Source of the DNA: Holophagales bacterium
GTDB lineage: Bacteria; Acidobacteriota; Thermoanaerobaculia; Multivoradales; Multivoraceae
Direction of reading: 5' to 3'
Assembly (NCBI GenBank): GCA_009843505.1
Contig: VYDI01000049.1
Coordinates: 62,001 to 126,000 of the forward strand
Length of the DNA stretch: 64,000 nt
Numbering within the stretch: position 1 is the first letter of the stretch; each line of letters starts with the position of its first letter. The notes under the pieces are model-generated. The model was not told the DNA's origin and made no database searches. It saw only the letters and a list, made by a program, of their open reading frames with translations. Below, in pieces: positions 30,930 to 38,082 of the stretch. A program made the translations under genes and the position numbers.

Positions 30930-33049
30930 CGCAGCCCGCAACCGCCCCGCGACTCCCGGACCGCCGCCAAACGTGGCGGGCAAGGCTCCGAGAGGGAGAG
31001 AAAGCGCTCGATCGTTCGGCGAGCGCGCTCGACACACAAACCGACATCCCGTTCCGGGAAGTCCTGCGCATCTTCGGACGGGCCCTCTCCTACATGCGCC
31101 TGTTCAAGGCCCGGGTCGCCACCAAGTTCGGGTTGCTGACGGCAGAGATGGCGTTCCGGTTGCTCGTCGCGCCGTGGCCGGGCAAGATCGTCGTCGACCA
31201 CGTCATCCTCGGCATGCCCATCGTGGACGCGGCCGGGTTCCCCTCATACCTAAGCCCGTTCGTGCTGCTCCTGGCCGGCAGGAGCCCGCTGGAGATCATG
31301 GCGTGGGTACTCGTCCTCGGCGTCTTCATGGTGACCGTGTTCGGGTTCACGACGAACCGGGGCACCGTCAGGTCCGCGACCGGAATGCCCACCGGAGCAT
31401 CCGCGGCCTCGTCGGGCGGCGCCACCGTCCTCCTCCAGCAGGGGCACGGCACCCTGGCCCAGGGGCACGACACGGCCACCCGGACCGAGAACGAGGCCAA
31501 CCGGGGCTCCGGCCTGATGGGCGGCATTCTCGGACTCCTCGACTTCCGGGTGCACCTGCGCCTGACCCAGTCGATGAATCACCTGCTCAGGACGAAACTC
31601 GCCGGGCGGATCAAGCGCCTGCCGATGACGACCCTGGACGACCAGCGGATCGGCGACAGCATCTACCGCGTCCTCTACGACACGACGAGCGTCAGCCGCG
31701 TTCTCTACGAGGTGGGTCTCGAGTTCTACTCCCACGCGCTCGGCATCACGATCAGCGCAATGATGATGTACACGTACTTCGGCGACGCTCCAGAGGTCAT
31801 CCTGCTGGCCGCCCTGTCGCTGCCGATCATGCTCATCTTCGTCGGTCCATTCGCGCGGATGGCACGGCGCAGAAGCCAGGCCAGCCGCGCCTCGGGCGCC
31901 GCGACGACGGCGAACATCGAAGAGGGCATGAGCAACGTGCTCGCCATACAAAGCCTCGGTGGAAACGAGCGCGAAGGCCAGCGCTTCAGGAAGGCCAGCG
32001 AGGAGTCCTTCCGGCGCTTCCGCATCGAGTCGCTGCTCAAGCTGACCTACCAGCAATTCGGCAGCCTGGCCTTCCTGCTGAGCCAGGTCCTGTTCTTCGT
32101 CGTCATCGCCGGACGCGTGATCGACGGCACGTTCACGGCCGGCGACTACTTCGTCCTCAACTACTACTTCTTCGTCCTGAGCGCGACGTTCAGCGGGATG
32201 GGCTTCATCTACCCGGTTCTGCAGGACAACATCGCCGGTCTGCGCCGGGTGTTCTTCCTGATGGACCTGCCGTCGGAGAAGACGGGCGAAGGCGTCGAAC
32301 TGCCCCGGATCAGCGGCGGCGTCGAGATGAGGAACGTAGGGCTGACGTATCCCGACGGACGGCGGGCGCTGAGCGACATCAACCTCGAGGCCCGCCTGGG
32401 CGAGATCGTCGCCCTCGTCGGCCCGACCGGCGCGGGCAAGACCAGCCTCGCCTACATGGTGCCGGCCTTCGTTCAGCCGACCGAAGGTACGGTGACGATC
32501 GACGGCGTCGACCTGAAGGACGTCTCAGTCGACAGCCTCCGCGATCAGGTCTCCTACGTCTTCCAGGAGACGCAACTGTTCTCCGACTCGATCCTCGAGA
32601 ACATCCGCTACGGGAACGCGGACGCGACCGAGGAAGAAGTGGAACGTGCCGCGCGCGTCGCCGGGGCGCACGACTTCATCGCCGCCCTGCCGGACGGCTA
32701 CCGGACCAACCTCGGTACCGTGACCAGCAAGCTCTCGGTCGGACAGAAGCAGCGCATCGCCATCGCCCGGGGGCTCCTGCGGGACGCGCGCATCCTGATC
32801 CTGGATGAACCGACCTCGGCGCTCGACCCGGAGACCGAGGCCTACCTGGTCGACGCCCTCCACGCGGCGGCGAAGGACAGGCTGGTCATCATCATCGCCC
32901 ACCGCCTGTCGACGATCGCGAACGCGGACCGGATCTGTTTCCTGGAGGAAGGAGAGATTCGGGAGCAGGGAACACACGAGGAGCTGATGGCGATGCCCGA
33001 CGGGCGCTACCGGAGATACGCCGCGTTGCAGGCAGGGGGCCACCAATGA
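30926..33049 (+). CDS. ABC exporter half-transporter (membrane domain fused to ATPase)
   Basis: About 707 residues. The N-terminal cytoplasmic segment (L-R-E-G-E-K-A-L-D-R-S-A-S-A-L-D) and F-R-E-V-L-R-I-F lie upstream of the first ATG at 31094. They match the paralogue at 35986, so the gene must start earlier; CTG 30926 is the only good candidate. The membrane domain carries a long Gly/Ala/Ser-rich loop with T-L-A-Q-G-H-D between the first helices. The ATPase has Walker A G-P-T-G-A-G-K-T, signature L-S-V-G-Q-K-Q-R and Walker B I-L-I-L-D-E-P. It is coupled to the sulfatase upstream and overlaps the GH32-like gene as ATGA. Probably exports a peptide, lipid or glycan; it may pair with the 820-residue half at 38082. 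Confidence 0.88.
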   Translation: MTQPATAPRLPDRRQTWRARLREGEKALDRSASALDTQTDIPFREVLRIFGRALSYMRLFKARVATKFGLLTAEMAFRLLVAPWPGKIVVDHVILGMPIVDAAGFPSYLSPFVLLLAGRSPLEIMAWVLVLGVFMVTVFGFTTNRGTVRSATGMPTGASAASSGGATVLLQQGHGTLAQGHDTATRTENEANRGSGLMGGILGLLDFRVHLRLTQSMNHLLRTKLAGRIKRLPMTTLDDQRIGDSIYRVLYDTTSVSRVLYEVGLEFYSHALGITISAMMMYTYFGDAPEVILLAALSLPIMLIFVGPFARMARRRSQASRASGAATTANIEEGMSNVLAIQSLGGNEREGQRFRKASEESFRRFRIESLLKLTYQQFGSLAFLLSQVLFFVVIAGRVIDGTFTAGDYFVLNYYFFVLSATFSGMGFIYPVLQDNIAGLRRVFFLMDLPSEKTGEGVELPRISGGVEMRNVGLTYPDGRRALSDINLEARLGEIVALVGPTGAGKTSLAYMVPAFVQPTEGTVTIDGVDLKDVSVDSLRDQVSYVFQETQLFSDSILENIRYGNADATEEEVERAARVAGAHDFIAALPDGYRTNLGTVTSKLSVGQKQRIAIARGLLRDARILILDEPTSALDPETEAYLVDALHAAAKDRLVIIIAHRLSTIANADRICFLEEGEIREQGTHEELMAMPDGRYRRYAALQAGGHQ

Positions 33050-34833
33050 CGGAACGCACGATCGATACATCGTGTGCGAGGGTCGAGGACGCGGTCCTGG
33101 CAGCTTTGCGTGCCTACGACGCGGCGACGAGGGCGGGAGACGTCGACGGACAAGTCGACTTCTTCGCCGACTCCTGGCGAAGCAGCTCCGGCACGACCAA
33201 GGCCGATCTCCGGGAGCATCTGCGGAAGCAGGTCGACGGACCGATCGATCGGGAGAAGCGCTTCGTCCTCGACGACGCCGAAGTGGTGTTCGACGGAGAC
33301 ATTGCCGCCGTCGACCCGGTTGCGCTGCGTTCGCCGACCGGGGGCGGCTTCTTCGAGTTCAGGATGACGAGGGAATCGGACGGCGCCTGGCGTTGCGTGT
33401 CCGTCGCCGGGTCCAGGAGGGCGGATCGACTGGCCGAGAACGCCCGCGAACTACGCGAACGCATCCTGAGCGATCCGGCACGGCCGGGTTACCACCTCGT
33501 GATTCCAGAAGGCGTGGCGATGCCTTTCGACCCGAACGGGGCCATCTACTGGAAGGGTCGCTACCACCTGTTCTACATCTTCCAGGACACCCGGCTGGGC
33601 AAGCGGTCCGACCACTGGGGCCACATGTCGAGCACCGACCTGTTCCATTGGCGCCACCATCCGACCTGCCTGCTCGAGGGGATGTACTCCGGCAACTGCT
33701 TCCTCAACAAGGAAGGTGTCCCGACGATCTGCCACCACCAGCACGGCGAGGGCAACGCCATGGCGGTGGCGCTCGACGACGACCTGAACGAATGGAAGAA
33801 GCTCGACTCGAACCCGATCACGCCGCAAACCCGGGAGGGAGACGAGCACCACGGAAAGTACCGCTCGTGGGACCCCTTCGGATGGCGTGAAGGCGAGACC
33901 TGTTACGCGATCTTCGGCGGCAAACGCCCGGCGGTCGCGAAGTCGCCGGAACTCGACGGCGAATGGAAGTACGCCGGCGACCTCTTCGCCCACGGTGTCG
34001 AAGGCGTGGCGATCAACGAGGACGTGTCCTGCCCCGATCTCTTCGAACTCGGCGGCAAGCACGTGCTCCTCTGCATCAGCCACCGGCTCGGCTGCCGCTA
34101 CTACGTCGGGGAATGGAGGGACGAACAGTTTCATCCCGAGTCCCACGCCCGAATGAGCTGGGTCGACAACTCGTTCTTCGCTCCGGAGAGCCTGTTCGAC
34201 GACCGGGGCCGCCGGATCATGTGGGCCTGGATCCTCGACGAGCCTCTCTTCGGCGCGCGAACGAAGCACGGCTGGTCCGGCACGTTGAGCCTGCCGCGGG
34301 TGCTGTCGCTCGGAGATGACGGGCTGCTCCGCATGGACGTGCCGGAGGAGATCGAAGCGCTCCGCTACGGCGAAGTGCGGAAGGGGCCGTTCGTCGTGCC
34401 GGCCGACGAGGAAGTGCCCATGGACGGCGTCGCCGGCAACAGCCTCGAGCTGCTAGTCGAGATGGAAGGCGCGGAGGCATCGCACGTCGGTGTCAAGGTC
34501 TGCGCCTCGCCCGACGGCCAGGAGGAAACGTCCATCTTCTACGACGCCGAAGCGAAGCTGCTGAAAGTCGACACGCGCAGATCAGGTCCTGACGAAACGC
34601 CGAAGGTAGTGGAGGCGGCTCCGTTCGGATTGAAGCCCGGCGAGCGACTCAAGCTGCACGTCTTCGTCGACAAGTCCGTGGTCGAGGTCTTCGCCAACAG
34701 CCGCCAGGCCATCGCACGGCGCATCTATCCATCTCGCCCGGACAGCATCGGCGTTAGGGTCTTCTCCGCCGCCGGCGACGCCCGCGTGCACTCCCTGAAG
34801 GCCTGGAAGATCACGCCTTCGAATCCCTACTAA
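33046..34833 (+). CDS. GH32-like glycosidase with N-terminal SnoaL/NTF2-like domain
   Basis: 595 residues, no signal peptide. Residues 1-120 look like an NTF2/SnoaL-type fold (A-Y-D-A-A-T-R-A-G-D-V-D-G...F-F-A-D-S-W). From about residue 145 a GH32 five-bladed propeller begins: nucleophile region F-D162-P-N-G, then S-W-D276-P-F-G in place of R-D-P. In the usual E-C-P motif the acid/base Glu is Ser: E325-D-V-S328-C-P-D. A C-terminal beta-sandwich (V-F-V-D-K-S-V-V-E-V-F) is normal for GH32. GH32 enzymes act on fructans or sucrose; the changed motif makes activity uncertain, with Glu325 a possible substitute. Translationally coupled to the ABC gene, it is probably cytoplasmic. Confidence 0.82.
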   Translation: MTERTIDTSCARVEDAVLAALRAYDAATRAGDVDGQVDFFADSWRSSSGTTKADLREHLRKQVDGPIDREKRFVLDDAEVVFDGDIAAVDPVALRSPTGGGFFEFRMTRESDGAWRCVSVAGSRRADRLAENARELRERILSDPARPGYHLVIPEGVAMPFDPNGAIYWKGRYHLFYIFQDTRLGKRSDHWGHMSSTDLFHWRHHPTCLLEGMYSGNCFLNKEGVPTICHHQHGEGNAMAVALDDDLNEWKKLDSNPITPQTREGDEHHGKYRSWDPFGWREGETCYAIFGGKRPAVAKSPELDGEWKYAGDLFAHGVEGVAINEDVSCPDLFELGGKHVLLCISHRLGCRYYVGEWRDEQFHPESHARMSWVDNSFFAPESLFDDRGRRIMWAWILDEPLFGARTKHGWSGTLSLPRVLSLGDDGLLRMDVPEEIEALRYGEVRKGPFVVPADEEVPMDGVAGNSLELLVEMEGAEASHVGVKVCASPDGQEETSIFYDAEAKLLKVDTRRSGPDETPKVVEAAPFGLKPGERLKLHVFVDKSVVEVFANSRQAIARRIYPSRPDSIGVRVFSAAGDARVHSLKAWKITPSNPY

Positions 34834-34843
34834 GGACTATGTA

Positions 34844-35017
34844 ATGAAGCTCCACGACCCCGAACTACGCATGCTCGTCGAACAGCTCGCCCGGATCGAG
34901 GACAGGCTCGGAGCCGGAACGGGGCCTGTCGTCACGTCTCCAGAGACTGCGATCGTGGAGCTGCTCAGAATCGTGCGCTCGCTGACTGAGCGTATCGACG
35001 AGCTGTCCCGGCGCTAA
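34844..35017 (+). CDS. 57-residue helical protein
   Basis: A small gene of 57 codons starting ten bases after the GH32-like stop. AAGGA at 34832-34836 is seven bases ahead of the ATG. The sequence has two amphipathic helices (L-R-M-L-V-E-Q-L-A-R-I-E-D-R-L and V-E-L-L-R-I-V-R-S-L-T-E-R-I-D-E-L) joined by a Gly/Pro/Thr linker. It looks like a small coiled-coil or dimerisation protein. Its last 53 bases overlap the end of the WD40 gene on the other strand. Function unknown; its position suggests a fourth member of the sulfatase-ABC-GH32 operon. Confidence 0.55.
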   Translation: MKLHDPELRMLVEQLARIEDRLGAGTGPVVTSPETAIVELLRIVRSLTERIDELSRR

Positions 35018-36017
35018 CGACGTAGACCACGCCGCCCGCGTCGCCGGCGACAACCGTCTGGCCGTCGGGAGAGACGGTGCACGCACGAGTCCGATCAGTG
35101 CACTTGAAGCAGCAGAACTGCCGTCCCGATCCAAGGTCCCATAGCCGCAGCGTACGGTCCGGGGAAGTGGAGACGGCTTGCCGGCCGTTCGGCGCGACGG
35201 TCACGCCGTAGACCGGCTCGGTGTGACCCTCCAGTGTGTGCAGGGAGCGTCCGGTCCGAAGGTCCCATTTGCGCAGAGTGGCATCCGCGGAGCCTGAAAC
35301 GGCCGCGGCGCCGTCCGGGGTAACCGCAGCGGAATAGACATCCCCCGTGTGTCCGCGAAGCGTGCGCACGGAGCGGCCCGATTCGAGGTCCCATACTCGC
35401 AGCGTCCGGTCGCTCGACGCGGAGACGGCTCGTGCACCGTCCTGGCTGACGGCCACGGAGTGGACGGCGTCGGTGTGTCCTGAGAGCCTGTGCAGCACGT
35501 CTCCGGATTCGAGGTCCCAGACCCGAAGCGTCCGGTCCCAGGAGGCGGAAACGGCGCGCCTGCCGTCCGGAGTAAGAGCAAAGGACTTGACGTCATTCCT
35601 GTGTCCGTCGAGCGTGTGCAGGCAGCGGCCTGTCTGGAGGTCCCACACTCTCAGTCTGGCGTCTGCGGACGAGGAAACGGCCCGCGAGCCGTCAAACGTC
35701 ACCGCAACCGAGTAGACCTCCATCGCGTGTCCCCGGAGCGCGTGCAGTGCGCGGCCTGCTTCGAGGTCCCAGACCCGCAACGTAGCGTCGAAGGAGCCGG
35801 ATACGGCCCGCCTGCCGTCCGCCGTTACGGCAACACACCAAACACCGGCGCGGTGACCCTCGAGCGTGTGCAGGGCCCGCCCCGATTCGAGGTCCCAAAC
35901 CCGCAGCGTAGCGTCCGCCGACGCGGAGACGACGCGCCGGCCGTCCGGCGTCACCGCGAGGGCTTCAACCCTCCCGGTGTGCCCCTCAAGCCTGTGAACC
36001 AGCCTGAAGCGACACAT
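34965..36017 (-). CDS. WD40-repeat beta-propeller protein
   Basis: 350 residues made almost entirely of WD40 repeats of 42 residues. There are seven clear blades ending in L-R-(V/K/L)-W-D-L, each with G-H...S-P-D-G-like turns, plus an eighth degenerate C-terminal blade. There is no signal peptide and no fused kinase or peptidase, so it is a free-standing cytoplasmic scaffold. Blades are nearly identical in DNA, indicating recent duplication. The ATG at 36017 (a GTG-start alternative is 36035) lies inside the 3' end of the ABC exporter gene, overlapping by 32 bases, and the 3' end overlaps the 57-residue gene. It may assemble complexes for the adjacent exporter; that is inference. Confidence 0.85.
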   Translation of the reverse strand: MCRFRLVHRLEGHTGRVEALAVTPDGRRVVSASADATLRVWDLESGRALHTLEGHRAGVWCVAVTADGRRAVSGSFDATLRVWDLEAGRALHALRGHAMEVYSVAVTFDGSRAVSSSADARLRVWDLQTGRCLHTLDGHRNDVKSFALTPDGRRAVSASWDRTLRVWDLESGDVLHRLSGHTDAVHSVAVSQDGARAVSASSDRTLRVWDLESGRSVRTLRGHTGDVYSAAVTPDGAAAVSGSADATLRKWDLRTGRSLHTLEGHTEPVYGVTVAPNGRQAVSTSPDRTLRLWDLGSGRQFCCFKCTDRTRACTVSPDGQTVVAGDAGGVVYVVSAGTARRYAQSASARF

Positions 36018-38082
36018 ACTCGCGGTACCGCCCATCCGGCATCGCCATCAGTTCCTCGTGCGTACCTGACTCCCGCACTTCGCCGTCCTCCAGAAAGCAG
36101 ATCCGGTCGGCGTTGGCGATCGTCGACAGGCGGTGGGCGATGATGATGACGAGCTTGTCCTTCGCCGCTTCGTGCAGGGCGTCGACCAGGTAGGCCTCGG
36201 TTTCGGGGTCTAGCGCCGAGGTCGGCTCGTCGAGGATCAGGATGCGGGCTTCCCGGAGGAGCCCCCGGGCGATCGCGATGCGCTGCTTCTGTCCGACCGA
36301 GAGCTTGCTGGTCACGGTGCCGAGGTTGGTCCGGTAGCCGTCCGGCAGCGCGGCGATGAAGTCGTGCGCGCCGGCGACGCGCGCGGCCCGTTCGACCTGC
36401 GCCTCGGTCGCGGCCGGGTTGCCGTAGCGGATGTTCTCGAGGATCGAATCGGAGAAGAGCTGTGTTTCCTGGAAGACGTACGACACCTGCTTCCTGAGGC
36501 TCTCCACTGCCACGTCCTTCAGATCGACGCCGTCGATCGTCACCGTACCTTCCGTGGGCTGCACGAACGCCGGCACCATGTAGGCGAGGCTCGTCTTGCC
36601 GGCGCCGGTCGGGCCAACGAAGGCCACGATCTCGCCGATCCTCGCCTCGAGATCCACGTCGCGGAGCGCGCGGCGGCCGTCCGGGTAGGTCAGGCCGACG
36701 CCCTTCATCTCGACGCCGCGCTTGATCCTGTCCAGTTCGACGCCGTCCCGCGCCTTCTCTTCCGGCAGGTCCATCAGGAAGAACACCCGGCGCATGCCGG
36801 CGACGTAGCCCTGCCACTCCGTGTACACGAAGCCCCAGGCCCCGAACGTCGCGCTGAGGACGAAGTAGTAGTACGTGAGGACGAAGTAGTCGCCGGCGGT
36901 GAACGTGCCGTCGATGACGCGGCCCGCCATCACGATGAAGAACAGGACCTGGCCCAGCATCAGCGCCAGGCTGAAGGCCTGCCGAACCGTGAGCACCAGG
37001 AACCACTCCGTGCGGAAGCGCTTGAACGACTCCGCGCTCGCCCGCCGGAATCGCCGCGCTTCCCGCTCGCTACCGCCGAGGCTCTGAACGGCGAGTACGT
37101 TGCTCATCCCCTCTTCGATGTTGCTCGTCGTGCTCGAGCCGGAGGCGCGGCTGGCCTGGCCTCGGCGCCGCGCCATGCGGGCAAAGGGGAGTTCGATCAG
37201 GAACACGATCGGAAGGGCGAGCATGCCCAGCACGATGACCTCCGGCGCGGCGCCGAAGTACGTGAACATGATGTAGAGGGTGATCACCACGCCGAGCAGG
37301 CCCGAGTAGAGCCCCAGCGCGATGCCGTGCAGCAGCATGTTGGCGCTCGTGGTGTCGTACAGGACGCGGTAGACGCTGTCACCGATTCGCAGGTCGTCCA
37401 GGGTCGTCATCGGCAGTGACCGCAGCTTCCCGGCCACCCGGGTGCGGAGGAAGTGGTTCATCGACTGCGAGAGGCGAAGATGCACCCGGAAGTCGATGAA
37501 CCCGAGGATGCCCGCCATCAGGCCCGAACCGAGGTTCGCCTGGTTCTCCGTCTGCGTGGCAATGTCGTGGCCTTGGGCCAGGGTGCCGAGGCCCTGCGGC
37601 GTGAGGGCCGTGGCGCCCCCGGAAGAGCCCGCCGAGGCCCCTGTGGGCGCTCCGCTGGGGGACCTGCCCGCGCCCCGGCTGGTGGTGAACCCGAAGACCG
37701 TCACCATGAACACCCCGAGCAGGAACACCCAGAGCATCATCTCAACCGGCCCCATGCCGTCCAGCAACAGCACGGCCGGAGCCAGGAAGGCAGGAAAGCC
37801 CGACGCGTCGCCGATGGGCATGCCCAGGATGACGTGGTCGACGACGACCTTTCCCGGCCAGGGCGCGACGAGCAGCCGAAAGGCCAGCTCCACCGTGATG
37901 AAGCCGAGCTTCGTCGCGATCCGCGCCTTGAACAGCCCGAAGGTCGAGACGACCCGCGCGAAGATGCGCAGAACCTCCCGGAACGAAATGTCCGTGCCCA
38001 GGTCGAGGACGCTGGCGGCACGGTCGAGCTGCTTCTCGTGCTCCCGCAGCGACGGGCGAGACGCGCGAGCCGCCTCGGCCAT
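35986..38082 (-). CDS. ABC exporter half-transporter, inverted paralogue
   Basis: 698 residues. An N-terminal cytoplasmic helix (S-L-R-E-H-E-K-Q-L-D-R) precedes a six-helix membrane domain. That domain carries the same Gly/Ser-rich loop with T-L-A-Q-G-H-D and G-S-G-L-M as the gene at 30926. The ATPase has G-P-T-G-A-G-K-T, L-S-V-G-Q-K-Q-R and I-L-I-L-D-E-P. The ATPase domains of the two genes are nearly identical, residue for residue. The start ATG 38082 overlaps the stop of the 820-residue ABC gene (TGATG), so the two should form a heterodimeric exporter. It is followed without a gap by the WD40 gene. Confidence 0.92.
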   Translation of the reverse strand: MAEAARASRPSLREHEKQLDRAASVLDLGTDISFREVLRIFARVVSTFGLFKARIATKLGFITVELAFRLLVAPWPGKVVVDHVILGMPIGDASGFPAFLAPAVLLLDGMGPVEMMLWVFLLGVFMVTVFGFTTSRGAGRSPSGAPTGASAGSSGGATALTPQGLGTLAQGHDIATQTENQANLGSGLMAGILGFIDFRVHLRLSQSMNHFLRTRVAGKLRSLPMTTLDDLRIGDSVYRVLYDTTSANMLLHGIALGLYSGLLGVVITLYIMFTYFGAAPEVIVLGMLALPIVFLIELPFARMARRRGQASRASGSSTTSNIEEGMSNVLAVQSLGGSEREARRFRRASAESFKRFRTEWFLVLTVRQAFSLALMLGQVLFFIVMAGRVIDGTFTAGDYFVLTYYYFVLSATFGAWGFVYTEWQGYVAGMRRVFFLMDLPEEKARDGVELDRIKRGVEMKGVGLTYPDGRRALRDVDLEARIGEIVAFVGPTGAGKTSLAYMVPAFVQPTEGTVTIDGVDLKDVAVESLRKQVSYVFQETQLFSDSILENIRYGNPAATEAQVERAARVAGAHDFIAALPDGYRTNLGTVTSKLSVGQKQRIAIARGLLREARILILDEPTSALDPETEAYLVDALHEAAKDKLVIIIAHRLSTIANADRICFLEDGEVRESGTHEELMAMPDGRYREYVSLQAGSQA

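Noticed and set aside
30826..32808. A 660-codon frame overlapping the ABC exporter on the same strand
   Set aside because: A different frame with Arg/Pro-rich text. The ABC frame carries Walker A, signature and Walker B motifs and matches its paralogue.
35000..36010. Regular 126-bp DNA periodicity that might suggest a CRISPR or satellite array
   Set aside because: The period equals 42 codons and encodes WD40 blades; there are no constant repeats with unique spacers.
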